Assembly (NCBI GenBank): GCA_025499705.1
Contig: JAFMVE010000038.1
Span: 1 to 57,744 of the forward strand
Direction: 5' to 3'
Source: Carboxylicivirga caseinilyticus
GTDB taxonomy: Bacteria > Bacteroidota > Bacteroidia > Bacteroidales > Marinilabiliaceae
DNA length: 57,744 nucleotides
Shown: one piece after another, positions 36,939 to 51,000 of the stretch
Numbering within the stretch: position 1 is the first letter of the stretch
How the letters are laid out: each line of letters opens with the position of its first letter
Program-made: the position numbers and the translations under genes
The notes under the pieces: model-generated
Database searches by the model: none
What the model saw: the letters and a program-made list of their open reading frames with translations, nothing else
Told to the model about the DNA's origin: nothing

Positions 36939-37250
36939 TTAAGGTTTCTGTTTAATTACCAGAAGCTTCAAAGGTTCGTCAAAAGGATTTTGCCATGTTC
37001 TGTCCAAGTTTTTTTTCACGGTAATAACATCTCCTTTCAAGGCATTGGTAATTTCATTTGCGATAGTGATTTTCCCTCTGCCTGAAATAACATAAAAAAC
37101 AACATCAACAGGGAGTGCATGTGCCGGAACCAAACCATTTTTTAAAATGTGTAATTCAACAATATCATTGTTATCTGTTTCTGCCAATAGGTAGCCATAC
37201 GCTTGCTCTGTTTTCAGTACTGCACTTTTCTCGTAATAAGGATAAATCAT
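36939..37250 (-). CDS. Cupin-domain protein
   Basis: A 103-residue single cupin (DVVFYVISGRGKITIANE, then a late KLLVIKQKP strand), without the His-rich metal motif of the strict cupins. It resembles the cupin at 50391. It follows Hcp on the same strand across a terminator and precedes DUF438 copy 1, so it could be part of the nitrosative-stress set. Ligand unknown. Confidence 0.7.
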   Translation of the reverse strand: MIYPYYEKSAVLKTEQAYGYLLAETDNNDIVELHILKNGLVPAHALPVDVVFYVISGRGKITIANEITNALKGDVITVKKNLDRTWQNPFDEPLKLLVIKQKP

Positions 37251-37307
37251 CGTTTAAATCTTGAAATTGATAATAAAATTTACGATTAAAATTTTATTAG
37301 ATAAAAG

Positions 37308-37339
37308 AAACGCTGCAAAATATCTCTTTTGCAGCGTTT
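37308..37339 (-). terminator. Perfect 13-bp hairpin terminator after hcp
   Basis: AAACGCTGCAAAA (37308-37320) and TTTTGCAGCGTTT (37327-37339) form a perfect 13-bp stem with a 6-nt loop. On the minus strand the stem is followed by a T-rich run, so it should end the hcp transcript. Confidence 0.8.
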
Positions 37340-37359
37340 AAAAATGAGTATGTTTTATA

Positions 37360-39003
37360 TTAAGCCAAATGAAGCTTCAAATCTTCTTCAACAGTTCCAA
37401 TTCCTGCAATCCCAAAGTTCTCAACTAAAACATTTGCAACATTTGGAGAAAGGAAAGCTGGTAATGTTGGCCCCAGGTGAATGTTTTTTACTCCTAAGTG
37501 TAATAGAGCTAATAATACAATCACAGCCTTTTGCTCGTACCATGCAATGTTGTATGCAATCGGTAATTCGTTAATATCATTCAATTCAAATACTTCTTTT
37601 AGTTTAAGAGCTACAACAGCCAAAGAATATGAATCGTTACATTGTCCTGCATCCAATACACGAGGAATGCCACCTATATCACCCAATGGTAATTTGTTGT
37701 AACGATATTTCGCACATCCTGCTGTAAGAATAACAGTATCTTGCGGTAACTGCTCTGCAAAATCAGTATAGTATTCACGTCCTTTCATTCTACCGTCACA
37801 TCCTGCCATTACAAGGAATTTCTTGATTGCACCTGTTTTAACAGCATCAACTACCTTGTCTGCTAATTGTAATACCTGGTTGTGTGCAAATCCACCAACA
37901 ATTTCTCCTGTTTCAATTTCAGTTGGAGCAGGTAATCTTTTAGCGTGTTCAATGATTGCAGAAAAATCTTTTGGTTGTCCGTCTTGTCTGTCCGGAATAT
38001 GAGTACAACCATCGAAACCTGATGCACCAGTTGTATAAACTCTGTCTTTGTAACTATCCTTTGGAGGAACAATACAGTTAGTCGTGAATAGAATTGCACC
38101 GTTAAATGATTCAAATTCTTCTTTTTGTTTCCACCATGCGTTACCGTAATTTCCTACAAAGTGTTCGTACTTTTTAAATGCAGGGTAATAGTGAGCTGGT
38201 AACATTTCGCTGTGTGTGTAAACATCAACTCCGGTTCCATCGGTTTGCTTTAACAGCTCTTCCATATCTTTCAGGTCGTGACCGCTAATAAGGATAGCCG
38301 GATTATTACGAACACCAATATTTACTTTTGTAATTTCAGGATTTCCATAAGATTCGGTATTTGCTTTGTCTAATAAAGCCATCACATTTACCCCATACTC
38401 ACCGCATTCCAAAGTTAAGCCAACCAATGCATCAACTGTAATATCAGTTCGGGTAGTGGCAACTAATGCCTTGTGCATAAATGCAAATACTTTCTCGTCA
38501 GTATATCCTAAATTAAAAGCATGTTCGGCGTAAGCAGCCATCCCTTTTAATCCGTAGGTTAACAACTCTTTTAATGAACGAATATCTTCGTTTTGTTCAG
38601 TTAAAATTCCAACAATCTCACTTTTTGCTTTAATTGCTTCTTCGCCCTCTGCAACCCAAGTCGCATTAGCCGGAAGGTTTGGGATTTCTACGCCTTTATC
38701 TTCCAGTTCTTTCTTTAAAGCATCACGCACCTTAATACCTTCAATAATTTTATCGGTGATTTTATTATCATCGAAATTAGCGTTGGTAATGGTTACAAAT
38801 AATGCTTCAAATACAAACTTGTCGGCTTTGTCAATTGCAACGGAATTTTTCTTTGCAATTTCAGTAACCAATGATACTCCTTTGGTGACATACACTAACA
38901 AATCCTGTAGGTTTGCCGTTGAATCTTCTTTTCCACAAACACCTTTGATGGTACAACCTTCTCCTTTTGCTGCTTCCTGACATTGATAACAAAACATGCT
39001 CAT
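37360..39003 (-). CDS. hcp: Hybrid cluster protein (hydroxylamine reductase)
   Basis: A 547-residue class I-type Hcp. The N-terminal cysteine cluster reads [23 protein letters not shown] (C-x2-C...C...C). The hybrid-cluster region has [27 protein letters not shown] and [10 protein letters not shown], plus the final [17 protein letters not shown]. It handles hydroxylamine and, as known for Hcp, reduces NO to N2O under anaerobiosis. Transcribed divergently from the Crp/Fnr regulator, with a palindrome between them. Confidence 0.95.
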   Translation of the reverse strand: MSMFCYQCQEAAKGEGCTIKGVCGKEDSTANLQDLLVYVTKGVSLVTEIAKKNSVAIDKADKFVFEALFVTITNANFDDNKITDKIIEGIKVRDALKKELEDKGVEIPNLPANATWVAEGEEAIKAKSEIVGILTEQNEDIRSLKELLTYGLKGMAAYAEHAFNLGYTDEKVFAFMHKALVATTRTDITVDALVGLTLECGEYGVNVMALLDKANTESYGNPEITKVNIGVRNNPAILISGHDLKDMEELLKQTDGTGVDVYTHSEMLPAHYYPAFKKYEHFVGNYGNAWWKQKEEFESFNGAILFTTNCIVPPKDSYKDRVYTTGASGFDGCTHIPDRQDGQPKDFSAIIEHAKRLPAPTEIETGEIVGGFAHNQVLQLADKVVDAVKTGAIKKFLVMAGCDGRMKGREYYTDFAEQLPQDTVILTAGCAKYRYNKLPLGDIGGIPRVLDAGQCNDSYSLAVVALKLKEVFELNDINELPIAYNIAWYEQKAVIVLLALLHLGVKNIHLGPTLPAFLSPNVANVLVENFGIAGIGTVEEDLKLHLA

Positions 39004-42000
39004 AATTTTATCATTTTAAGTTTTTATTTCTATTTCTGAAAAGTTATTTTTTCAAATCAACAATACAAAGTTGTGGCATTTTCAAAGCAATAGTTGTAAC
39101 ATATGTTACAGGAAGCGTATTTTTTTCTATTTTTGTGTAAAAAAACTTTCTAAATCACGGTATATGAGGAATATAACAACAGAAAAAAATGTTTTAATGA
39201 AAAATATATTCAGCCTTGTAATGATAAATGTAGTTTCTGCTTTTTAAATTATGTAGATGCGCTACAATCGAGCTATATTTTTAAGGATTTAAAATCGGAA
39301 GAAATTGGCCAAATAATTAAAAAAGTCCACCACCAGGTAAAAACATACAAAAAAGATGAACTGATTGCCAGTAGTGGAGATAAATGCAATAGCCTGAAAA
39401 TTATTGTTAAAGGAGCTGCTGTTGGCGAAATGATGGATTTTCAGGGAAAGTCCTTACGTATTGAAGAACTTCATGCCCCGGATACAATAGCTTCTGCATT
39501 CTTATTCGGTGAGGATAATACACTTCCTGTTGATGTAATAGCCGTCGAAGAAACTAAAATATTATATATTCCCAGACAAGACTTAATGAATTTATTTTGT
39601 AATGAAAATACCGTTCTTAAAAACTATCTCGATATTATTTCAAACCGTGCGCAAAAACTAACCAAAAAGATTAAGCTATTGGGCTTGCAATCTATTCGTG
39701 GTAAGTTTGCAAATTATCTGCTTGAACAGGTCAGACGAGAAGGTAAAACGGAATTTACGCTTAAAAATTCGCAGAGTGAACTTGCCAATATATTTGGTAT
39801 TTCACGTCCATCGCTGGGAAGGGTAATTCGTGAAATGCATAATGAGGGCATTATCGAAGCAGATGGACGAAATATAAAAATTGTGGATAAAAAAGCACTT
39901 TCGGGATTGCTAAAGTAAAAATAAGCAATGACCTTTCAAATCATTGCTTGGTAAGTTTATTCGTCCCAAAACAAGTGTATTCCTTATTGGGAAATGAAAC
40001 ATCAAATGTCGTTTCTATTTCCGTTTCTGAGAGCTTTTTTATAATCCAGCGAGCTTTTCCTCCGGGTACAAAGTTTTCGATAAATTCGGTGTAGAACACC
40101 AATTTTGTATCGTTCGATAATGAATCAACCAGCACATACTGGTTATAATATCCTTCGTTGTTGAATTGCCGAAAGACAATTGCACTTCGGGTTTTATCAA
40201 AACTAATAAAGCCTTTGTCGATATGATGTTCACCTTCCGGATTCTTTTCTGTGGGTTCGAATTTAGATTCGTTGCTTACTTCAATGTAATTGTCATCCAT
40301 AACCAAATTGAAACTGGATTCAATGACTGAATTATTGTTACCGAAGCCAGAACCTGTTCCATGCCAATTCCCCAATAGAAATTCTAATCGTTCAAATTTA
40401 TTGTCTTGAGCTTGCCCCAATTGAACAATAAAAACCAGACTTAATATCGTTAATAGTATTTGTTTCATATTTTCGTTATGAATGATTTCTGAAATACACA
40501 AAAAATTCTTCATTCCCATTTTTATCCAACCAATGCTCATAGTTCAAACTTAGTGACTTATCAATAAGTGGTACTGGAATGAACGGTGCAATTACTTTTA
40601 AGATTTTTCCTGAATCAAGTTTCTTCAATAAAGCTAATACTTCATGCACTGGCTGTTCTCCTGCATTTAGCATTTCTCTTATGTCTATTGATTCAGAGAT
40701 ATTCGATTCATCAAACCAATCAGGTTTTTCAGTAGTATATTTGCTGTCTTCTGCTTCAATTGAGTCGGTTGCTGATTGCCCTACTTCTGCACGAAGCTTG
40801 TTAATGAGTTCTTCAACTTTGATACCACCAATTACAGATGCCTGACTTAAAGTTGTAATCTTTGTAATGGTTTTTCGTAATACAGGATTTTTCAATTTTT
40901 TAAATGGTGGAGCAACAGATATTAGCACATCCTCTATCTGAGGATATGCTTCCAACAAGTCAAATATCTTCGTTTTGGGAGTAATTATTAGTTTATCCAT
41001 TATTTGATTCTTTATTGTCTGTATATTCTAAAATACGTCTTTCACCTTCTAAAGCCCTGTTCTCAGATAAATCCTGAGAAACTTCAAGTGTACCAAGGTA
41101 TTCACCATCTTCGCCACGTAAGGCAAAGTATTCAATCTTAATAAACTTGCCTTTCATCTGAATCCAAAACGGAGCATGAGATGCTTTGCCCGATTTAAAG
41201 TCTTCCAAAATTTTCTCAACAATATGGGTACTTCCGGGAGGATGGCACAAACGTACATCACGATTGATAATAGAACGGTTGCGGACAAATATCCGCTCTT
41301 TTCCTTGTGTGAAATACTTTACTTTGTCGTTTTTATCTACAAAGGTCATATCGAAGGGAACGGAATTTAGGATTGCCATTATTTCCTTTGCGGAGAAACT
41401 GCCTGATGGTAATTGAATGCTTCCGTCAGAAGAAACTCCTGTTTCATCTTTATCATCTGTCAACCCTTCTGGTTTCCATTCAACTTGTGGGTCGTAAAGG
41501 CAAAAACCAAATTCAAGGGTTTGTTTATGTATGCTCCACCAATCCTCTGTAGTTAGCACATCCATACTCATAGGAAACAGAATTTCTTCCTCTTTCTGTA
41601 CCATATCAACTACGGCTTGCAGAGTCGGGAAAAACAACAAATCGAGAGAATCAACTAAATCGGTCTTTGTAATATCTTTTGAGTTTAAAACCTCGATACA
41701 ACCTTTTAACTGTTCCCTGATTTCATCATGTTTACCCCACATTACTTTGGGTGGGCCGGTAATCTCATTTTTTTCTAAGTGTGGAAATACAAGATACTCT
41801 TTACGAAGGTAATGCTTGTCAACATCCATCAATTGATTAAACACACCTTGTAATCCGAATATAAATTGTTGAAACTCCGAATCATCAACTGCACTTAATG
41901 CCTTTAAAAGGGTTTTCGATTTTTCGGCTACTTTCTTCAGCTCAATATTCTCATTCTTAAAAACATCAACCGGATGCCCGGCAGGTATATCTTTTGCTCC

Positions 42001-45000
42001 TGTTAAATCTACGTTTCCTTCGAGAACCGAACCATGAACATCACAAAGTTTCAAAACTTCTTCTTCGGGCAAGCCTTCCTGCATTAGTTCCTGTTCTACT
42101 TCAACTACTTCACCGTAAGGAATATTTTTAAGTGTTTCAACCAGTTCTTTTTTTACAGCTTCTGCCGATTCTCCCTGGTGTAGTTTTAGAATCAGTTCTT
42201 TTAATCGCTCTTTACGATATTTTGAGTTATTAATAAGTTCGCTCATAACAATTGAATTTTTTTAATAAAATCATCATAGATACAAGTTATAGATTTAATG
42301 TGTAAGTTAAACAAAAACGTGATTGTTATGTTTTGTCAAATTGTTCGTACCTGCTTATAGTCCTGTTATTTCAATCTTATACCACGATTGCAAAAGCCGG
42401 ATTATTATTAATACTAATTCTGAATTTTGAAATTATTTCTAATAAATATTGCCTGTAATTGTGCAGTAATAATATTTTGAAAATTCTCTAACCAACCAGG
42501 ATTGTTATATGATTTTAGAAAAATGGCTGTCAGTTCTTTATTCTCCCGAATTGTTTTTATTGCTAATTCATGGTTATACTTAAACTCACTTGCTATGAAC
42601 CACGCTATTTCATATAGTTCAGGATATTCAATCCCTTGATTAATAGGATGTGATTTTTCTGCTTTATGCTTATTTAATGCATCAGACAGCAACATAATAT
42701 AATCTCTAAATATCAATTTAAACAATTCATCTTTAGATTTATAATAGTAATGAACCATTGCTTTACCGGAGCCTGCGTACCTGGCAATTTTATCAATTGT
42801 TGTTCCATGGTAACCAAATTTAAGAAATGCATGTTTTGCTGCATCGTAAATTCGTTGACTTGTTTCCATTGTAATTGATTGTTAGTTAAACACAAATAAT
42901 TAGAATCGTAATTTTTCAGTCATTAGCCCAAAACGAATTATATTAAGGTAATGATCGTAATATATATTGTAATAATCCGAGCCATGATACATCTGAATAA
43001 ACAAACCAATATCTTCTAAAAAATGGGGATGATAATAAAAAGTCAAACCAAAGCTTAATCTTTGAAAATCCAATGTATTTAAATTGTTAAACGATCCCAA
43101 AAACCATGTAAAGTCACCTTTTAAAGAAATTGCCGGATTTTTTTTATCCCTCACTAAATTTTCGTTCTTCAGTTTAAATATTGAAAACGCTGTATTCCAA
43201 CGATAATGACCATAAACATCATCCAATTCGGGAGTTGTTGCACCATAAGGATGAAGTTCAAATGAAGTCTTAAAAAACTGGTATGCATTGAAGAATTGAT
43301 TTTTATTGGTTGCAATTAGTCCTCCTTCAAAATAGTTTGTAGAAAAGCTTCCTGAAATTCTATTTATTCTCCCATCATCATATAGAAAATCACCATCCTG
43401 CCCATTGGAATGGTGAGCTAACCGCCCGTATGCACTCAGTGTATTATTCTTTTGATTTCTATTAAGCAAATAATACACAGTAACTTGAGGCATATAACTT
43501 GGGGTGCGAACTGGAAAAGAAGCCTCCTGATACATGCGAATTATAATTTGAGGGGTTAATACACCAATCAAACGAGAATTTGAACTTTGTCGAATATAGA
43601 AGTTAGGAATTAGATTTGCCTCGAACCATAAAGGTTCAATATTACCAATATCTGTAGGAAAAGTAATATAACTATTCCCTTGATTCACTTGTGCAATTGT
43701 TGTTAATGCGATGGAAGTTAGTGAATCGTTTTTTTGTTGACTTTTAACGGCATTTACAAAAAATAATGCCCAAAGCAGAATAACTAGTTTCCACATGTTT
43801 TTTACCTGTATAGTGCAATTCCAAAACCAAATTCAATAATATCGGCAATGGGAATCACTGAATTTTGTGCAATACTTGCTAGATATAAACCACGTGTTCC
43901 TACTCGCCAATAAAATGACATACCAGAAGCAGGGGTTTTAGTGGCTAGTAATTTAGTTTTAAGTTCTGCACCAACAAATACTCCCGCGTTACGACCCGGA
44001 GACCACCAATAATAATCATCGGGATAATTATCAGGAAGTGTAACCCAATATTCACTGCCGAAAGTATGATGTGCAAACCAACCAAAATTAAGAGGAAGCA
44101 ATACCATTTCGTTTGATAATGGTATTTGTATCAGTTTTGCCGTTAATTGTAAACTAATACTATGTAAATTATCGAGACTATAAGCCTTTGGCACATAACC
44201 ATAAAATAAGGTTACATCAAGCCTATGATTAAAAAAAGTATAACCTACACCACCCGATAAAAAGCCAATACCTCCCGCAAACTGAAACTTAACATAATCA
44301 GGTAAATAATTGTCTAACCATTTTGCTGTGTCTTTTTCATTATTTTGAGCATAAATAGGCATACTATGAACACAAATAAATATCCCAAATGGTAATAGTA
44401 CTCTAAAAACTGTGTGTCTCAACCATGAAATCATGCCCTATTATTTTAATCAGATTAAACTTATTGTTTTCAACACCATAAACATTTACATAAGGAATAC
44501 TATCACTATATGGTCTATAGTACTCATATCCATGCAAATGACCATGCGCTGTAAAAATTACATTATTATGCAGGGAAAGAATCTCCTCAAAATCAGATTC
44601 CAAGACTGTATCAAAATCAGCATCACCGGGAGGAACATGAAATATTACTATTGCAAATGTAAAATCGGGACTTGGCTGTATTTCATTATTAAGCCATTTT
44701 AAATTAGGGACTGAACCATCAAAATTAAACTCCCTGCTATTTGTATTAAGGAAAATAAACTTTATGCCTCTATATATAAAGCTTAAATCTATTGTACCAA
44801 ACATTTCTTTATAAGCGCTTAATCCATTCCCTACTAAATCATGATTTCCAACCACTACAAAATAAGGAATTTCAAGTTGTTTTAAGATGTTATTACCCCA
44901 TTGGTATTGCAGAGGTAACCCAAAATCAGCCAAATCACCAACATGAATTACTAAGTCAATTGCTTGTTCAAAGTTTTTTGAATTTACGGCTTGAGTAAAA

Positions 45001-48000
45001 GCGTTCAATTCATCATAAAAACGATGGCTGTCGCCTGTAAAAGCAATTCTCAATGTATCATCGTTTGTATTTTGCTCTATTAACTTATTTAGATTTTTCA
45101 GATGAACCTGTTTTTCATTATCTGAGAAATCAATTACATACGGAGAATAATCAAAATTAATTTCACAGGAATTAAGACCTATAAACACAAAACCTATAAA
45201 AAAAAGTATAATAGAATGTTTGTATTTCATTATATAGTAATGCTGATTTGGGTGATAAATTAAATTAAACTAACCTACAATATATTCCACTGCATAGTTT
45301 TGCTGAAGAAATATTTAGAGCCCTCTATTTCAATTTCATTTCTATTTATTGCAACTACTTTAAAATTGAAAACTATACCTTTTTCTGAACTATACATTTT
45401 GCCATTAATCCAATTCTTATCAAGTGAATTATATACCAAATCCTGAATAATTATTTTTCCAAGTAAAGGTTCATCTTGCTTTGTTTTATCAGAATTATGT
45501 ATGTCTTTTAACTGCCCGTTCTCAAAATTATTAAGTGCTATTATTTTACCGTAATACTTGTTGTTATGTTTGTATATTTCTACATCCAGATCATTTGGCA
45601 AATGGTAAGTACCAATTATATCATCTGCTGATTGTGCTGCGGCAATGAATGAACCAAGAAACATTATAATGCCAATTAGTACAGACCTTTCCATTAAAAA
45701 CTATATTTTATTTTAGTATAAATCATTGAATTATCCTGGTATTGCCCAAACTGACCGCCTTCATCACCAACAAAAATATTAGCCCCGAAGAGCAGCGAAA
45801 AACTATCATCAAAATCATAGCTTATTTTTGGACGTATCAGGGCATCGCTGTCAGACAAGCCTATATAAGAAAATAGTTCAAGGTGCAGCGTTTCCCGCAT
45901 CATATCATATCGAGCCAGAAAGGTGGCTGTATTGTGGAATTCATTTTCGTTTATTCCTTCTTCAAAATCTATGATATATTTCTGGATAAACTGGGTACTT
46001 AATTTTATGTCTTTAATACTGAAATCCAGCCCAACGACATAGTTTAAATAATCTTTTTGCACCAAAGCATCATTGGCAATCGGGTTTTCTGTTTGAAAAT
46101 ATTTACCATTGTAATAAGCTCCTTCACCTCTTAGAATAATACCTTTTATTTCAGTACTAAATGAACCTCCAATCACAGAAAGTCTATGATGTTGGGGAGT
46201 TACCGATATTCCGGTTAAAACAGGTGTAGGTACTCCTTGTATTGTGTCTATTGAAATTGTTTTCTGAACATGCATTGCCGGATTATCATCCCATGTGTAA
46301 CCGCCCATCAGTTCAAAATCAATTTTTGAGGTCATAGCCGACCATTTAAGAAACAGTTCACTGTTTTCCAGTGAAGGATTTACCGCATTTTTACTCCAAT
46401 CAAATGTAGGAGTAACAGGAAAATCAGGAGCTATATACCAATCAGAACGAGCATCGGGTCGAAGATTGGGAGAAAAAGCAGGCATCCAGATAGCCTCAAT
46501 GGTACTGTTGCCAATATAATAGTCAATCTTAGACGCAATAACACCTTGGCGTATTTCATCAAAATCAGGAAGGAGGAACTCCGATAGGTCAAGAGGTGAA
46601 ACAATATCAGTTATAAACACGCCATCGGCTTTGCCCCACACTATTTGTTGCTTACCAATACGGATATCAAAGTTTTTAAAGTACATATCCATGTATACTT
46701 CTCTTAGTCGAAGTTGCAAGCTATCGGTATTATACAAGTATAGCATTGGATTAGCTTTGAAAGATACCTTTTCGCCTCGTTTTTCAAAGTTAAGACTGGC
46801 GGTTTGCTGGATAATAGAGAAATCACCTGTTTCCGTGTTAACACCTTCATAGGTTCTTACAAAACCGGAAATATCAGGGCTTTGTGCCATGGTTGCGAAA
46901 CCTGACACTAAGCCTATTAGTAATATTGCTATATTCTTTCTCATATTTATTCGTTTTTAACAAGTTGCGCTACAAATCTTTTTATTGGTGACATGATTAC
47001 TAAAACCAACGGATATGCCATTGAAAAAGCCATCCCCCACATTTGTATCCATTTTGTGATAAATCCCTGGCTTATACCATGATGCATTGCTATACTTGCA
47101 AAAGTTATAACAGATGTCATAATTGATACCATTAAAAAAAGAGTTAAAGGCACTTCGTATTTTTTGTTTATTTTCATTTCCGTCTGATTAAAATCTTAAT
47201 ATTATATTCCTCTCGTCATCATTCGCTCAGAGAAATTACTGGCTGGAATGCCTGTGTTAACTTTCACGTTTGTTAATACCATACTGGTAGAATGATTTTT
47301 CTGAATATTCTTCATTTCCGAATTGGTGATAATCTGAAACCCTGAAATTGTCTCAACTTTTTTAATGGTCAGAATTTTAAGCAATTCTTCATCTTCATCA
47401 TAGAACTCTTTCTTTACACCAATAAAGGTTTCTTTATCAATCCATGTAATTGTTTTGGAATACATATATTCTTCATCCTTGGAGATGCTTTCTACAACGT
47501 AACACGCCTTGCTATTTATAGTTTCTTCACGGAGCAGTTTATGTATATCTGCATTTAGCTTGCGGTCTCCTAAGTCGTCATACGTAAAATCAGACCCCAT
47601 GAAGTAGTCACTTTTGCTATCGCTTGAAATCCGTTTTACCCTTTTTAATGCCGGAAGATAAATCCATTGGTCATCCGCTTGGTCGGTATCGTAGCTCCAG
47701 TTCATAAAAGAAGTGTTCTTTACATCGGCAGGAGCTTGGAAAAACATAATGCTTTTTTCGTTGTCGCCAAAATCTTTGGTGTATTGCTGAATGGTACGCA
47801 CCCTGTTTTGCCCTGAAGCATTTGTAAGGGTCATGGTAAGTGTTGATGTTTGGTCGTTTCCGGTTTCACGGTTATACGCTTTCTCTACTATCTGTTCGCC
47901 TGTAAGCTGTGCATTTGCGCTTAATCCGATTATTGTAAGCAATGCTATTGCTATTAATTTTATTGTTTTCATACCTTAAAATTTTAATTGTTTTTATTAT

Positions 48001-51000
48001 TATTCTTTTTGATGAAAATATTGCCGATGTATAGCAGTACCAGCATAATAGTGAGTGTTCCTGCGAAGCTGGTAAACATATTGAGCGATACTAACGCCCC
48101 AAGTTCCCGGTTTGGAGGGAACACTGAAAAAAGTAATACCATAAAGCCTGCGATTACAACAATGGCATTAAATATTATAGCTTTACCTGAATGTGCCATA
48201 GTAAGTTGTGCCGCTTTATACTTATCGTTGTAATTAGCTGCATTTGTACGGTATTGTTCCAGAAAATGAACGGCATAATCAATACCGATACCTATTGCAA
48301 TACTTGAAAGTAATGCTGTTGTTGTGCTAAGAGGAATATTCAGGAAGCCCATAATGCCGAAACTGATAAGAGCCGTTAAAATAATTGGAACAGCACTTAT
48401 TAAACCGACCACAAGGTTTCTGAACATTAGAGACAACAAGATTATGATAATTAAAATGGACATGATTAGGCTTTTTATCTGACCTTCCAGAATGAGGTCT
48501 GTAAAAACAAGCCCTTTGTATCCGCTTCCTGCATAATTCATTGAAATATCAAGTGTTTCAAAATCATCTTCATAAGAATTAATTATATCAAGTGCGGCAT
48601 TTATTGATTTTGAATCGTCCTTCTTTAACTGAAATGTAATGTTGAGTTTGGCGTAATCGTAATCTGCTACTTTGGTTAGGTTCTCCGGGTCACCTGACAT
48701 TTCATAAAGTAAAAGGTACTGAGCTATCATCTCATTGCTGTTGGGTATCGTATTAAATGCTTCGTTATCGGAATTCATTACCTTGTTCATGCGTTTAATG
48801 TAATCGGTAAGTGAGAATTTATTGCCAACAACCTCCAATTGGGCATCCACATCCTGTTGCATTCTATCCACAAGTTTGAGTACTTCCGGATTTTTAAAAA
48901 CATCTTTTTTGCCATTGGCATCCAAAATGAGATTTAATGTACTGGTACCGCCAAAATTTTCATTGATAAACTTATCTGTTTGAACAATATCGCTGTCTTT
49001 CTCAAACTTATCCAGGAAGCTGGAGTTAATCCATATTTTTTGCATTCCAACTATTGATATTGCAACAATAACAACTGTTGCCAGAATCGAAACATATTTA
49101 TTCTTCACTATCCATGCAGCAGAACTATTTGCCAACTTTGAATGCGAATGTCCTTCCATATCATTATCAATATTAGCTTTTTTGACTTTTGGCAAACCAA
49201 AAATCATGATTCCGGCAGGCAAGAATATCAAGGAGAAAAACATGGCTGCCATTACTCCGAAAGCAGTAAAGATTCCGAAATATTTTACTGGATATACCTC
49301 CGATGTTAGCAATGAAATAAAGCCAACAGCAGTAGTAATTGAAGTCATAACCACAGGTTTCCACATGTGGTTGAGCATTTCGCTTACCGCTTCTTTTTTT
49401 GAAACTCCGGGATTGTGAGCCATATAGGTTTGAAGATGACTATATAAATGAATGCCATCGGCTACCCCTATGGCTATGAGCATTACCGGAATCATGGTTG
49501 AAACAGCGTAAATTGGAATTCCTACACTCGCCATTAGACCAAAAGCCCAAACTGTAGAAAGAAAAACCACGCCAAGAGTGATGAAAGTGCTTTTAATACT
49601 TCTTAAAGTGATGAAAAGAACAATTAGTATTACCAATATCACGATTGGAACCATTTTTTTCATATCAGCAGGGGCAAGCAACGCCATTTCGCCTTCAACA
49701 ATTGGACGACCAGCTACATGGATAGTTATATCATCTGTTTCTGATTGTTTTACAGTTTTAAGAATATTGTTATAAAACTCTTGAGAAAACACATCATCGC
49801 CAATTTCTGCAATAATAACTGCAACCTGCTCGTTTGTGGATATAAAGCGTCCATAAACCATTTCATTTTCTCGAACACTTTTTCTCAGTTCCTGTAATTC
49901 TTCCTCTGCTTTTGGAACACGTTTGTAAAAGCGTTTCACATCCAGACTCCCATCTGACCCCACAATATTATCGGCATTATAAAGTGATTTTACATCATCT
50001 TTATCTATTTCTTCAAACTTCTGTAAGCGTTTGGTAAGCTGTTTCAGCGTATCAAGTGTTGCAGTGTTGTAAATGCCTGATTTGTTTTCAACAGCCACTA
50101 CTATACCGTCTTTAATATTAAACCAACTTTCAGCTTCGTCACTATAAACAAACGCTGGGTGGTCTTTGGGCATGTATTCGTCCAAGTCGGTTTCCATGCG
50201 TGTATTCTCTTTCATTTCAGAAATAAAATACACAGAAATCATTGCAATGAATAACATGGTAAGCCATTTGTAGCGTAACAATTTTGTCAATAAATTTTCC
50301 ATAATTTTATATGTTTGTTAATACTCACTAACTATTTGTTTAAAAAAAAACGATTCTATAAATCGCTTTCCTTATTGAGCAGTATTTCAGTTATAACAGT
50401 TTTGTTTGTTCCATTGGTTTGGGTGCTTTTACAACAAGAACACGAACATTATTTTCTGTGTTATTCGCAAAATAATGTGTTATATTCTTAGGGCTTTCGA
50501 CTAAATTATCTTGAGGTACAGTCTGCTTTTCATCACCAATAAAAATATCAGGACTTCCTTCCAATACATAGAAAAATACATCAACGGGAGTTTTATGAGG
50601 TTTAAGACTTTCTCCCGGTTTCAACATAATATGAACCACTTGTGCATTGTCGTGATTATAAAGCTCTCGTGCATCAATCTTATGCGGAGTTTGCTTAATT
50701 TCTGTTTCTGAAACTTTTACAATTTTCATACGATTAAATATTTTATAATATTAGTTTAAATGAATTTACAAGCTTTGTTCCTTCTTCTTTTAAGTCGAAA
50801 TTATAATTGTTTAAATCCCAACGTTTAATAAGCAAGCGAAAAGAACCTAAAAATATTATTGCAAGCGATGATTTATCAATATCCTGTCTTACATTGCCTG
50901 CTTCCTGTCCTTGCTCAATGATTGTTTCTATCTTCTGCAAATTCAGGTTTTGTATTTCGTTAATCTTTTCTTTCAGCATATTATCGTTTTTGAATATCTC